A stretch of 64,000 nt of DNA from DASQMT01 sp963827335 (GCA_963827335.1 CAWHAP010000012.1:103453-167452); one strand, 5' to 3'; positions 36,168 through 46,101 are shown, counted from the stretch's first letter. Notes: generated from the sequence alone by a model not told the origin. A program made the numbers and translations.

Positions 36168-37178
36168 TCAGCCGCGCGTGAGGCTCAACTCCCCCAGTCC
36201 CACCTGCTCGCTGAGCATCCGCTGCGGGTACGCCGGCGGCGGGGGCGCGGGCGCCTCGAGCCGGGCGATCTCCTCCGGCGCCAGCCGCACGCCGTCCGCG
36301 CCGAGGAGGTCCTCGAGCTGCTCGCCGGTGCGCGGCCCGAGGATCGGCGCCGTGATGCCGTCCACGCCGAGCATCCACGCGATCGCGACCTGCGCGATGG
36401 TGATCCCGCGCGCCTCCGCGATCTCCCCGGCGGCGTCGACGACGGCGAAGTTGCGCTCGATCGCGCGGCGCTCGTAGGCCTCCTCGTAGTCGTCCTCGGC
36501 CTCGGCGATCCGGCTGCCCTCGGGCGGGCGCTCTCCGCGCCGGTACCTGCCGGAGAGGAAGCCGGCCCCGAGCGGGCCCCAGGGGATCACCCCGAGCCCG
36601 GCCGCCCGGCAGAACGGCAGCAGCTCGAGCTCGATCGAGCGCTCGACGAGCGAGTACTGCGGCTGCAGCGAGACGAACGGCGACCAGCCCTCGCGGTCCT
36701 GCAGCGCGACCGCCCAGGCGAGCAGCCACGCGGGGAAGTTCGACACGCCGAGCGCGCGCACCTTGCCGGCCCGCACGAGCCCGTCCAGCGCCTCGAGCGA
36801 CGCCTCCAGCGGCACGTCCTGGTCGGGCGCATGCACCTGGTAGAGGTCGATCACGTCCGTGCCGAGCCGGCGCAGGCTGGCGTCGCACGCGGCGACGATG
36901 CGGTCGGGCGCGAGGCCGGCGCCGCCCGGATCCGACACGCCGAAGCGCACCTTGGTGGCCAGCACCACCTCGTCGCGGTGCCGCGCCAGCCACGGCGCGA
37001 GCGTCTCCTCCGAGCCGCCGTCGGAGTACGTGTCGGCGGTGTCGATGAACGTCCCGCCGGCCTCGAGGAAGCGGTCGAGCATCCGGTGCGACTCGTCGAC
37101 GGGTGTCTTGGCGCCCATCAGCATCGTGCCGAGGCACAGGCGGCTGACGGTGAAGGGGCCCAGGGTGGTCGTCTCCAT
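36168..37178 (-). CDS. Aldo/keto reductase
   Basis: A 336-residue NADPH-dependent oxidoreductase with a TIM barrel. The catalytic tetrad is visible: Asp and Tyr in DTADTYSDGG, Lys in VLATKVRFG, and His in DLYQVHAPD. The cofactor region is IPWGPLGAGFLSGRY, and ITAPILGPRTGEQLEDLL follows. It resembles the YajO/Tas-like AKR subgroup. METTTLGPFTVSRLCLGT at 37178 is the family start; 34 bases separate it from the divergent kinase gene. Substrate unknown. Confidence 0.92.
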   Translation of the reverse strand: METTTLGPFTVSRLCLGTMLMGAKTPVDESHRMLDRFLEAGGTFIDTADTYSDGGSEETLAPWLARHRDEVVLATKVRFGVSDPGGAGLAPDRIVAACDASLRRLGTDVIDLYQVHAPDQDVPLEASLEALDGLVRAGKVRALGVSNFPAWLLAWAVALQDREGWSPFVSLQPQYSLVERSIELELLPFCRAAGLGVIPWGPLGAGFLSGRYRRGERPPEGSRIAEAEDDYEEAYERRAIERNFAVVDAAGEIAEARGITIAQVAIAWMLGVDGITAPILGPRTGEQLEDLLGADGVRLAPEEIARLEAPAPPPPAYPQRMLSEQVGLGELSLTRG

Positions 37179-37212
37179 CGGGCCACGCATAGCACGCGTC
37201 ACAATCTGAGGC

Positions 37213-38727
37213 GTGCCCGATCTGCTCCCAGGCGCCGAGATCGCCGGATGCCGCATCGAGGCGGTCGCCGGCCGCGGCGGCATGGGCATCGTCTACCGGG
37301 CGACGCAGCTCTCGCTCGGCCGGCCGGTCGCGGTCAAGCTGATCGCCTCCGACCGCGCGGGCGACCCCGGCTTCCGCGAGCGCTTCGAGCGCGAGTCGCG
37401 CGTGGCCGCGGCGATCGACCACCCGAACGTGATCCCGGTCTACGCGGCAGGCGAGGAGTCCGGCCATCTCTACCTGGTCATGCGCTACGTCAAGGGCACG
37501 GACCTGCAGCACCTGCTCGCGCGCGAGCGGTGCCTGCCGGCGGACCGCGTCGCGGCGATCGCCGGCCAGATCGGCGCCGCGCTCGACGCGGCGCACGCCG
37601 TCGGGCTCGTGCACCGCGACGTCAAGCCCGCGAACGTCCTGCTCGGCGGCGAGCACGCCTACCTGGCCGACTTCGGCCTCTCCCAGGTGATGGGCACCGA
37701 GACGCGCCTCACGTCGACCGGGCAGTGGATCGGCACCGTCGACTTCATGGCGCCCGAGCAGTTCTCCGGCGAGGAGGTCGACGGGCGGGCCGACGTCTAC
37801 GCGCTCGGCTGCGTCCTCTACAACGCGCTCACGGGCGAGGTGCCCTACCCGCGCGGCACCGTGCCGGCGACGATGCTCGCCCACCTCCACGACGAGCCGC
37901 CGCGGCCGTCGCGCGCGACCGCGGGCCTGCCGTCCGGGTTCGACCGCGTGATCGCCCGCGCGCTCGCCAAGGACCCCGAGGCGCGCTACCCGTCGGCGGG
38001 CGATCTCGGGCGCGCCGTGCTCGCCGCCGCCGAGGGGCGGCCCGTGACGGAGAGCGAGCGCGTCGTCGCGCGCGGCGCAGCGGCCCCGCCGGAGCGCGCC
38101 GTCAACGGGCACACCGCGGTCACCGTCGTGGCGCCGCCCACGGAGGCACGTCCGCAGGCAGCGCCCCCGCCGCCACGGCGCGAGCGCACCGAGCACCAGC
38201 CGCGCCCGACGCTCCCGCTCGGCGACCGGCCGCGCCGCTCGCTGCGCCGCCGCGCCGCCCGCGCGCTCGGCGGGCTGCTCGTGCTCGGGGCGGCGAGCGG
38301 GGCGATCGCGGTCTGGGCGACGGCCGGGGACGCGCTCGACCCGCAGACGCTCCCGGGCGCCGGCGTCTCGGACGGCGAGGTCGAGTCGCTCGTGCAGGAC
38401 TTCGCCGCGGCCTATGCGGACGAGGACGCCGCGACGCTGGGCCGCCTGCTCACCCGCGACGTCGAGCGCGTCGTCCCCGGCGCTCGCCAGCGCGGGCGGC
38501 CGGCGGTGCTCGCGGCCTACAAGGCCCAGTTCGCCGACTCCCAGACCCGCAGCTTCGAGCTCGAGGACCTCGCGACGAGCGGCGGCGCCACGGGCCGCGC
38601 GAGCGGGCGCTACGTCGCCACCTACGCCGGCGACCCGGACGCGACCGGCACGATCACGTTCGGTGTCCTGCGCGATCGCGGGGAGCCGCGCATCGCGCTC
38701 ATCTCGGCGCGCCAGGACACGAGCTGA
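37213..38727 (+). CDS. Membrane Ser/Thr protein kinase with extracytoplasmic NTF2-like domain
   Basis: A 504-residue PknB-family kinase from GTG 37213. The kinase domain has the P-loop GRGGMGIVY (20-28), Lys42, the catalytic HRDVKPAN (Asp136), DFG (Asp153) and the APE motif. A Pro/Arg-rich juxtamembrane linker (residues about 270-345) leads to one TM helix (LGGLLVLGAASGAIAVWA). The outside part of about 125 residues (VESLVQDFAAAYADEDAATL to TITFGVLRD) resembles NTF2/SnoaL domains, where PknB itself has PASTA repeats. The separate PASTA lipoprotein begins on the next base, tail to tail. No phosphatase gene adjoins. Confidence 0.92.
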   Translation: MPDLLPGAEIAGCRIEAVAGRGGMGIVYRATQLSLGRPVAVKLIASDRAGDPGFRERFERESRVAAAIDHPNVIPVYAAGEESGHLYLVMRYVKGTDLQHLLARERCLPADRVAAIAGQIGAALDAAHAVGLVHRDVKPANVLLGGEHAYLADFGLSQVMGTETRLTSTGQWIGTVDFMAPEQFSGEEVDGRADVYALGCVLYNALTGEVPYPRGTVPATMLAHLHDEPPRPSRATAGLPSGFDRVIARALAKDPEARYPSAGDLGRAVLAAAEGRPVTESERVVARGAAAPPERAVNGHTAVTVVAPPTEARPQAAPPPPRRERTEHQPRPTLPLGDRPRRSLRRRAARALGGLLVLGAASGAIAVWATAGDALDPQTLPGAGVSDGEVESLVQDFAAAYADEDAATLGRLLTRDVERVVPGARQRGRPAVLAAYKAQFADSQTRSFELEDLATSGGATGRASGRYVATYAGDPDATGTITFGVLRDRGEPRIALISARQDTS

Positions 38728-39270
38728 TCAGCAGTCGCGGGCGACGAGCAGGGTGACCTCGCTGCCCGGGAGCACCTGCTCACCGGCGCCCGGCTGCATG
38801 TCGCAGACCTTCGGGTCGCCGGGCAGGAGCGGGTCGAAGAAGCCGCCGTCGTCGGTCTTGGTCACCTCGAGCCCCAGGCCGGCGAGCTCCTCCTCGGCGG
38901 TGTCGGCGTCGTCGCCGACGACGTCGGGGAGCGGCACGCGCTGCTCGCGCACGACGCGCATGGCCGCGAAGTCGGAGCGGCGCCCGTCGGCGCTGGCGGC
39001 GACGTCGATCAGGTTCGCCCCCGGCTCCAGCGCCACCTCGGCGCTGAAGCGGCCGCGCTCGACGGAGACCTCGTTGCCGAGCACCTTCACCGTCGCTGCC
39101 GCGGGCTTGACCGTGCCGGCGATGGACACGCTCTCGCCGCGCACGGTCGCGGCATCGGCCGGCGTGGTCAGCTCGAGCCGGACCAGCGGCTCCTCACGCG
39201 GCGGCTTCGGGTCGTCGCCGCACGCCGTGACGAGCAGCGCGAGGCCGCAGGCGAGGAGGAGCGGGCGCAT
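38728..39270 (-). CDS. PASTA-domain lipoprotein with Ig-like domain
   Basis: A 180-residue exported protein. The signal peptide ends in a lipobox-like LLVTAC, so Cys17 is probably lipid-modified. An Ig-like domain (residues about 30-110) contains VRGESVSIAGTVKPAAATVKV and ANLIDVAASADG. The C-terminal 65 residues are one PASTA domain (PLPDVVGDDADTAEEELAGLGL, then MQPGAGEQVLPGSEVTLLV). PASTA domains bind peptidoglycan fragments or beta-lactams and are usually part of the PknB ectodomain. It converges with the kinase gene without a spare base, suggesting a split kinase-sensor pair, which is inference. Confidence 0.88.
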   Translation of the reverse strand: MRPLLLACGLALLVTACGDDPKPPREEPLVRLELTTPADAATVRGESVSIAGTVKPAAATVKVLGNEVSVERGRFSAEVALEPGANLIDVAASADGRRSDFAAMRVVREQRVPLPDVVGDDADTAEEELAGLGLEVTKTDDGGFFDPLLPGDPKVCDMQPGAGEQVLPGSEVTLLVARDC

Positions 39271-39374
39271 CGCCGTCCAAGGCTAGCCGGGTGCCGCAAT
39301 ACCCTCGTAGCGAGCAACTCCGCGCTCCCCGGCCGGTTATGGCCTGCGTGGTCCCCTCCCCAAGGAGTCGTTCC

Positions 39375-40802
39375 GTGACGAAGCTGATCTGCGCCCCGGT
39401 CGTCCTCGCCCTCGCGGCGGTGGCGCTGGTCCTCCCCGCCCACGCCGCGGCTGCGGACCCCGAGGTGCAGGTGCTCTCGCGCGACACGACGCTGCTCGAC
39501 CCCGGCGCGGGGACCGGCGGCGCGCGCGCCGCCGCGGCCTCGACCCGGAGGATCACGCCGTGCACCTGGTCGTACTTCGGCGACCCGCGGGCGATCGCGT
39601 ACCGCAACTGGGTCTACACGGGCTGCATCGGGACCGACGGGAAGGTCAAGCTCGACGAGTACAACCTCGTGACGGGCAAGAAGCGGCTGCTGACGCTGTT
39701 CCGCGGGCTGGAGGTCGACGACCACAACAACCCCAGCCTCATCTACTTCAAGCGCAAGATGTACGCGTTCGCGTCCGAGCACGCCGGCTATGTCTTCCCG
39801 CGCGACCGCAACAGCCGGATGCAGTACCGGGTCTCCAAGCGCGACTTCGGCGCCGGGCGTGCGTGGGGCGGCACGCGGACGATCCCGCTCGAGGCCGGCT
39901 GCGGGCTCGGCTACACCTACCCCAACCCCGTCGTCTCGGGCAAGCGCATGTTCCTGTTCATGCGCGGGCCGTGCTGGTACCCGTACTACACGTCCACGAC
40001 CGACGGGAAGCGCTGGGCGGCCCCCAGGACGCTCGTGCTCGGGCCCCCGGCCGCCGGCCGCAACGTGCGCCCGTACGCGAAGTACGACACCGCCCCGGAC
40101 GGCTCGATCCTGATGACGTTCTCCGACGGGCATCCCGGCTCGTACAAGAACAGCCTCTACTACATGCGCTACAAGTCCGGCCGCTTCTACAAGGCCGACG
40201 GCAGCGTGATCGGGACGACGCGCGACCTGCCCTTCCGGCTCTCCGAGCTCGACACGGTGCAGCGGTACTCGGCGAGCAAGGGGCGGCCGTGGCCGATGGA
40301 CATCGCGTTCAGCTCCGACGGCGTCCCGGTGATCGTCTACTCGAGCCGCGTCGGCGACGACGACGACTTCCGCTACGCGCGCTGGAACGGCGAGCGGTGG
40401 GAGACGCGCCTGATCTCCGAGGCCGGCGGCAGCCTGTTCGGCTACCGCAACGGCGGGATCACCTTCAACCACGCCGATCCCGACTGGGTCGTGCTGACGC
40501 GCCTGATCGACGGCGCGCACGAGATCGAGGTGCGCCACACGTCCGACGAGGGCCGCACGTGGGAGACCTACCAGCTCACGACCGGGTCGAAGATCCTCAA
40601 CTTCCGCCCGGTGTTCCCGCGCGGGATCACCGACCCGGAGAAGCTCGTGATCGTCTACGTGTCCGGCGCCGCGTCGAGCTTCCGCAGCTACCGGACGGTC
40701 GTGAACATGCGGATCGACGCCACGCCGGCGCCGCCGGTCCCGCCGGCGCCGGCGCCCACGCCGATTCCGACGCCGACGCCGACGCCGACGCCGATCCCGT
40801 AG
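39375..40802 (+). CDS. Secreted BNR-repeat (BNR_4-like) protein with Pro-Thr tail
   Basis: A 475-residue exported protein. GTG 39375 follows AAGGAG at 39362-39367, which fixes the start. The signal peptide is ICAPVVLALAAVALVLPAHA. The body is a beta propeller of BNR type: DDHNNPSLIYFKRKMYAF, YTYPNPVV, YYTSTTDGKRWAAP, MTFSDGHPGS, and HTSDEGRTWETYQL with Asp-box-like SxDxGxxW turns. BNR_4 proteins are linked to polysaccharide lyases and glycosidases. No catalytic set was recognised. The C-terminus is a Pro-Thr repeat (TPIPTPTPTPTPIP), a wall-spanning or flexible spacer. It is divergent from the PASTA lipoprotein. Confidence 0.85.
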   Translation: MTKLICAPVVLALAAVALVLPAHAAAADPEVQVLSRDTTLLDPGAGTGGARAAAASTRRITPCTWSYFGDPRAIAYRNWVYTGCIGTDGKVKLDEYNLVTGKKRLLTLFRGLEVDDHNNPSLIYFKRKMYAFASEHAGYVFPRDRNSRMQYRVSKRDFGAGRAWGGTRTIPLEAGCGLGYTYPNPVVSGKRMFLFMRGPCWYPYYTSTTDGKRWAAPRTLVLGPPAAGRNVRPYAKYDTAPDGSILMTFSDGHPGSYKNSLYYMRYKSGRFYKADGSVIGTTRDLPFRLSELDTVQRYSASKGRPWPMDIAFSSDGVPVIVYSSRVGDDDDFRYARWNGERWETRLISEAGGSLFGYRNGGITFNHADPDWVVLTRLIDGAHEIEVRHTSDEGRTWETYQLTTGSKILNFRPVFPRGITDPEKLVIVYVSGAASSFRSYRTVVNMRIDATPAPPVPPAPAPTPIPTPTPTPTPIP

Positions 40803-40817
40803 TCGCAGCCGCGGCGC

Positions 40818-41324
40818 TCAGCCCGCGATCGGCGCACCCGTCTCCAGCACCGACTTGAGGTCGCTGAGGACCCACGCCCAGCCGCCGCCGGCGCCGCTGG
40901 CCTCGTTCTCGCCCGCGAGCAGGGCAGCGAGCCGCGGAGCCTGCTCGAGCTCGTGGGTGACCGTGAGCCGCGTGCCGCCGTACTGGGCGGGCTCGATCTC
41001 GTAGGTGAGGCGGGTGAAGCCCTCGGCCCGCAGCTCGGGGTCCATCAGCATGCGCCAGGTCTGGACGAGCCGGCGCGGCGGGTCGGCCTCGATCACCTCA
41101 CCGTCCACGACGATCTCGGGCGCGCCGGCGGCGAGGAACTCCTCGCTCGCGTGGGCGCGGTAGCCCCCGCCCGGCCGCAGCTCGTACTCGGCCCGGCCGC
41201 CGTAGCCGTACCGCGCCGTCCAGGCGGGGTCGGTGATCGCGGTCCAGATGGCCTCGGGGGTGGCCTTGATGTAGACCCGGTGGATCTGCGTCGTCGCCGG
41301 GCTCGCCTGCGTGGCAGCGCTCAT
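40818..41324 (-). CDS. AHSA1/SRPBCC-domain protein
   Basis: A 168-residue START-like protein. The family opening is VYIKATPEAIWTAITDPAWTA, then YELRPGGGYRAH, and the helix near the end (GWAWVLSDLKSVLETG). Proteins of this type paired with ArsR regulators bind small hydrophobic ligands or act in stress responses; the ligand is unknown. The ATG at 41324 overlaps the regulator's stop by four bases, so the pair is translationally coupled. Confidence 0.93.
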   Translation of the reverse strand: MSAATQASPATTQIHRVYIKATPEAIWTAITDPAWTARYGYGGRAEYELRPGGGYRAHASEEFLAAGAPEIVVDGEVIEADPPRRLVQTWRMLMDPELRAEGFTRLTYEIEPAQYGGTRLTVTHELEQAPRLAALLAGENEASGAGGGWAWVLSDLKSVLETGAPIAG

Positions 41325-41641
41325 GTGTGTCCTTCCAGCTCGTGCTTGAGGTCGGCGAGCGCGGAGACCCGGCGCTCGGTGTACTTGTCGATCCAGCGGT
41401 CGTGGATCAGGCGGATCGGGACCGGGTTGAGGAAGTGCAGCTTCTCCCGGCCCTGCTTGCGGGTGACGACGAGCCCCGCCTCCTCGAGGACGCGCAGGTG
41501 CTTCATGACGCCGAAGCGGGTCATCTCCAGCTCGGACTCGAGCTCGGTCAGCGTGCGGCCGTCACGCGCGAAGAGCCGGTCGAGCAGGAGGCGCCGCGTG
41601 GGGTCCGCAAGGGCCTTGAACACGCGGTCGTCATCGCTCAC
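41321..41641 (-). CDS. ArsR-family transcriptional regulator
   Basis: A 106-residue winged-helix repressor from GTG 41641. The HTH core is ALADPTRRLLLDRLFARDG, LTELESELEMTRFGVMKHLR and the wing VTRKQGREKLHFL. There is no metal-binding Cys set, so it belongs to the non-metal group paired with AHSA1 proteins. The promoter's predicted transcription start falls on the GTG itself, so the mRNA appears leaderless. A palindrome in the promoter is the likely autoregulatory site. Confidence 0.93.
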   Translation of the reverse strand: MSDDDRVFKALADPTRRLLLDRLFARDGRTLTELESELEMTRFGVMKHLRVLEEAGLVVTRKQGREKLHFLNPVPIRLIHDRWIDKYTERRVSALADLKHELEGHT

Positions 41642-41647
41642 GCTGCA

Positions 41648-41677
41648 AGCATAGGTGACCAAATGGTCACATGTCAA
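41648..41677 (-). promoter_or_regulatory. Promoter with embedded operator for the ArsR-AHSA1 operon
   Basis: On the minus strand a perfect -35 TTGACA (41677-41672) and a -10 TATGCT (41653-41648) are 18 bases apart. Between them lies GTGACCATTTGGTCAC (41670-41655), a perfect 7-base-arm palindrome with a two-base centre. A repressor bound there would block the polymerase. The next start position, about 41641, is the G of the regulator's GTG. Confidence 0.85.
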
Positions 41678-41692
41678 GCGAGCCGCGCCGCG

Positions 41693-41884
41693 CTAGCCGG
41701 GACCGGCACGGGCCGGGCCTGTCGCGTCGACCTCCCACGGCTCCCCCTCGGCGCCGCGCTTCAGGAACTGCTCGCAGCCCTTGCAGAAGTGCACGACCGC
41801 CTGCGGCGGGGCGGTGACGTAGCGCGGCGGGTTGCACGCGACGCAGTAGGTCCGCGCGAGCTCGCGCGCCCGATCGCCGTCCAT
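41693..41884 (-). CDS. Small zinc-ribbon protein, 63 residues
   Basis: From ATG 41884 the frame reads MDGDRARELARTYCVACNPP, later VVHFCKGCEQFLKRG. Two CxxC pairs 20 residues apart make a compact zinc ribbon, suited to binding a protein or nucleic acid partner. The end is flexible. The start is divergent from the GNAT gene with only 19 bases between. A longer start at 41905 would overlap that gene. Function unknown. Confidence 0.6.
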   Translation of the reverse strand: MDGDRARELARTYCVACNPPRYVTAPPQAVVHFCKGCEQFLKRGAEGEPWEVDATGPARAGPG

Positions 41885-41903
41885 AGCTGGCAACGTACCG
41901 CGC

Positions 41904-42422
41904 ATGGAGGACCGTTTCCGCCGGGCGGGCCCCGACGACGCCGGCGCCCTCGCCCAGAGCGTGCTCGAGGGCGTGGAGGACTACCCGGCGTTCGCCCCTG
42001 CGGGCTGGGCGGCGCCGTCGCTCGACGCCGAGCGCGAGCATCTGCGCGCCGTGCTCGGCCAGGCGCACGTCTGGTGCCTGGTCGCCGAGGACGCGGGCGA
42101 GGTCGTCGGGCAGATCACCGTGCTCCCGGCCGCCCGCGCGCCGCATCCGGTGGACGACCCCGCGCTCGGCCACGTCTCCAACCTGTTCGTCCGCAGCGAC
42201 CACCGGGGCACCGGACTGGCACGCAGGCTGCACCACGCTGCGGTCGCGGCGGCGCGCGACCGCGGCTTCACCGAGCTCCGCCTGTTCGTGGCCGCGGGCC
42301 AGGCCCGGGCGCGGCGGTTCTACGAGCGCGAGGGGTGGGCCGCAGCCGGCGCGCCGTTCGACGACCCGGTTCCGGGCCTCGCCATGGTCGAATACCGGCT
42401 GCGAGCTGGTCCTGTCCCGTGA
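41904..42422 (+). CDS. GNAT acetyltransferase
   Basis: A 172-residue protein with the GNAT fold: VWCLVAEDAGEVVGQITV, then the acetyl-CoA loop VRSDHRGTGLARRLHHAAV, and the closing LRLFVAAGQARARRFYEREGW. ATG 41904 directly precedes MEDRFRRAGPDDAGAL, a normal opening. It is followed after 19 bases by the amidohydrolase on the same strand. Substrate unknown. Confidence 0.9.
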   Translation: MEDRFRRAGPDDAGALAQSVLEGVEDYPAFAPAGWAAPSLDAEREHLRAVLGQAHVWCLVAEDAGEVVGQITVLPAARAPHPVDDPALGHVSNLFVRSDHRGTGLARRLHHAAVAAARDRGFTELRLFVAAGQARARRFYEREGWAAAGAPFDDPVPGLAMVEYRLRAGPVP

Positions 42423-42441
42423 TCCGACGCGAAGGAGCCCC

Positions 42442-43470
42442 GTGACCGTCAACGCCCCGCTGCCCGACCCCGGGCAGCCGATCGTCCTGCGCGGCGGAAC
42501 CGTGTTGACGATGAACGACGCGCACGACCTGCACGAGGACGCCGACGTGCTCGTCGTGGGCGAGCGCATCGAGGCCGTCGGGCCCGGTCTGGAGGTCCCG
42601 GAGGGGACGTTCGAGATCGACGCCGCGGACGGGATCGTCATGCCGGGCATGATCGACACGCACCGGCACATGTGGCAGACGGCGATGCGCGGCTACGGCG
42701 CCGACTGGACGCTGAGCCAGTACTTCGTCTTCTTCTACCTCGAGCACGGCAGGATCTTCCGCGCCGAGGACGTCCACGCCGGCAACCTGCTGTCCGGGAT
42801 CGAGGCGCTCGACGCCGGCGTCACCACGACCGTCGACTGGTCCCACGGCCTGCAGACGATCGACCATGCCGATGCCGCCGTCGACGCCCTGGAGGCGGTC
42901 CCGGGCCGCTTCGTGCTCGCCTACGGCAACCTGCAGCAGGGGCCCTGGGAGTGGTCGACGGCGCCGGACTTCAAGCGCTTCGTCGAGCGCCGCTTCGGCG
43001 CTCGCAGCGACATGCTCGGCTTCCAGCTGGCCTTCGACGTCACCGGCGACCCGGCGTTCCCCGAGCAGGCGGCCTTCGAGGTCGCGCGCGAGCTCGGCGT
43101 CCCGGTGACGACGCACGCCGGCGTCTGGGGCGCGACGAACGACGACGGCATCCGGCTCACGCACGAGCACGGCTTCATGACGCCGGAGAACATCTACGTC
43201 CACGCCGCGACGCTCACCGACGACTCCTACCAGCGCATCGCCGCCACCGGCGGGTCCGTGTCCGTCTCGACCGAGAGCGAGCAGAGCGCCGGCCAGGGCT
43301 ATCCGCCGACCTGGCAGCTGCGCCGCCACGACATCCCCGTGTCGCTCTCCATGGACACGAGCGTCTGGTGGAGCGGCGACCTGTTCTCGGCGATGCGCGG
43401 CACGCTCGGGGCCGACCGCGCCCGCGAGCACCTCGAGGCGCACGCCAGGCACCCCTACCACGGACGCGTC
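42442..43470 (+). CDS. Amidohydrolase (cytosine-deaminase/TRZ-ATZ-like), C-terminus lost at the contig join
   Basis: About the first 335-340 residues of a metal-dependent hydrolase starting at GTG 42442. It has the composite beta domain (VLRGGTVLTMNDAHDLHEDA), the metal-binding DTHRHMWQ (HxH), VTTTVDWSH, the third His in VTTHAGVWGA, the fourth in YVHAATLTDD, and the Asp in SLSMDTSVWW. Family members deaminate or dechlorinate heterocyclic rings. The usual last 110 residues are absent. After EHLEAHAR the frame runs into HPYHGRV and then an alphaproteobacterial ArgG Met. I read this as a join between genomes, not a natural fusion: no known protein has this pairing, and composition and error rate change at the same point. 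Confidence 0.85.

Positions 43471-43472
<2 letters not shown>
43447..43472. other. Chimeric junction between two genomes
   Basis: Left of about 43,450 the genes are actinobacterial, nearly 75% GC by impression, and almost free of indels. Right of 43,471 they are alphaproteobacterial, of lower GC, and frame-disrupted throughout. The frame stays open across the join by chance. Upstream of the argG ATG there is no ribosome binding site, as expected if its true leader was lost. A short sequence shared by both sources may underlie the join. Confidence 0.85.
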
Positions 43473-44705
<1,233 letters not shown>

Positions 44706-44760
44706 ACGCGCCGCGTTCCGCAGCGCGATCGTGCGTCGTCCAGCAAAGGCAGGCCACGCC

Positions 44761-45053
44761 ATGCGGAATCTGATCGGCAAGATCGCGCTCACCACCGGCT
44801 CGGCGCTGATCGCCGGCGGCGCTGCTGGTGATCGCTTATCTGTCGGCCGGCACCTTCATCCTCGCCGGCATCCTGTCGGCGGTGTTCCTGATCGGCGAGA
44901 AGATCGACGTGGTGCAATACGTGTTCGCGCCGATCGCGTTCTCGGCCGCGATCGATTTTCGCCGCGGCGTCCTGGGCGCTGACCGCGCTCGGCGTCGGCA
45001 CCTGGTGGGTTTGGAAGAAGACGCCGGGCGACGGTGGCCCGCCGCAAGGCTAA
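44761..45053 (+). CDS. Small membrane protein, two or three helices (frame-disrupted)
   Basis: Joining three frames gives MRNLIGKIALTTGSALIAG, LLVIAYLSAGTFILAGILS, EKIDVVQYVFAPIAFSAAI and ASWALTALGVGTWWVWKK. This is about 95 residues with two to three membrane helices. Extra bases at about 44819 and 44955 explain the breaks. Function unknown. It follows argG by 55 bases on the same strand. Confidence 0.6.
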
Positions 45054-45099
45054 CTCTTTCGAGCTCAGAGTTTATCCGCCAGCTTGCGCCAAGCTCGAC

Positions 45100-45184
45100 G
45101 TCATGCCCGCGCTTGTCGCGGGCATTCACGCCTTGCTCGGCTACGAAGAAAGGCGTGGATGGCCGGGACAAGCCCGGCCATGAC
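45100..45184. repeat. Dispersed palindromic repeat, full two-arm copy
   Basis: The arm GTCATGCCCGCGCTTGTCGC and the end arm (45158-45184, core GGCCGGGACAAGCCCGGCC) are near inverse copies, each with a small hairpin of its own. The centre is about 30 bases. The right arm recurs at 63911-63937. Such elements lie between genes throughout rhizobial genomes, and as RNA they would form a long stem between the convergent genes here. Confidence 0.8.
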
Positions 45185-45217
45185 GAACTTTGATTCAGGA
45201 CAAGTAGGGCAATCAAT

Positions 45218-45713
45218 CTAACCCATCGCCACGGTCTTCTTGCGGTTCTCGCCGAGGAACGGCTTCTCGCCGGTCATCTTCGCCTTGGCGAACTCGTAGG
45301 CCGCGACCAGCGAGCTCGACGGCCCGTCCCAAAGCTCGGCCGTGACCGGCTCGATCGTCAGCACGCGGGCGTTCGGATCGTCCGGTCCGCCCTTCCACCA
45401 CAGCTCGTCGGGCTTCTTCCAGATTTGCCTGGCCTTGGCCGGGTCGCGCGTCACCGTCGCCCGGCCGGTGATCGAGAGATAGACGTTGTCCTCCGGCACG
45501 GTGACGATGAAGCAGACGTCCGGGCTTGGCCGCGATCTCGTCGTCCTTGTGGCCGCGCACGTCGGTGACGAAAAAGATCGCGCCGGCATCGCGGTCGGGC
45601 CGCGCATCCAGCGGCCGCGCCCGCAAGCCGCCGGCGAACTGCGTCGTCAGCATGCCGATGCTGTTGCTCTCGAGGATGTCCCAGACGCGGGCGATGTCGC
45701 TTTGGTCGGCCAT
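45218..45713 (-). CDS. Pyridoxamine 5'-phosphate oxidase-family (general stress) protein (one frameshift)
   Basis: About 165 residues: VWDILESNSIGMLTTQFAG, IFFVTDVRGHKDDEIAAKP, then in a second frame DVCFIVTVPEDNVYLSITGR, KKPDELWWKGGPDDPNARVL and AAYEFAKAKMTGEKPFLGE. This is the FMN-binding split-barrel type called general stress protein 26. An extra base near 45522 separates the two parts. Its flavin substrate is unknown. Confidence 0.85.
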
Positions 45714-45852
45714 GGCGCGCTCTCCGTGATCGGAGAGAGAACGTCGCGCCGGCGCGCGCGAGTTCCGCCGCGCGCTTCTGGCAAACCGGCGAAGCGTTCC
45801 TATATGTTTCGCGCCGATCGCAATCTGGAGCGATCTTTGGGGTTGGCTGTCG

Positions 45853-46101
45853 ATGATCTACATCCTCGCCTTCTTCGTTCCGCCGCTGGCGCTGCTGCTC
45901 AACGGCCAGATTTTCGCGGCGATCTTCAACTTCGTGCTGATCGTGCCGTGCCTGTTCTTCGGCCTGATCTTCCACGTGCTGTTGCTGGTGCCGTCGGCGC
46001 ACGCCATCATCGCGATCTATCACGACCGCGAGAACCGCAAGCATCGCGAGATCGTCGAGGCGATCCGCGAGCACGGCCCGCCGCCGGGCTGGCGCGGCTA
46101 A
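45853..46101 (+). CDS. Small two-helix membrane protein, YqaE/Pmp3-like
   Basis: An intact 82-residue frame: MIYILAFFVPPLALLLNGQ, then NFVLIVPCLFFGLIFHVLLLV and a charged tail ENRKHREIVEAIREHG. The PPLALL start and the HxLLLV helix recall the YqaE/Pmp3 family, which affects membrane potential and stress tolerance. The similarity is by eye. The stop overlaps the end of the convergent glyoxalase-like gene. Confidence 0.65.
   Translation: MIYILAFFVPPLALLLNGQIFAAIFNFVLIVPCLFFGLIFHVLLLVPSAHAIIAIYHDRENRKHREIVEAIREHGPPPGWRG

Noticed and set aside
39271..39374. A second riboswitch in front of the BNR protein
   Set aside because: The leader has several GC-rich stems but none of the conserved strands of known classes, including GEMM-I.
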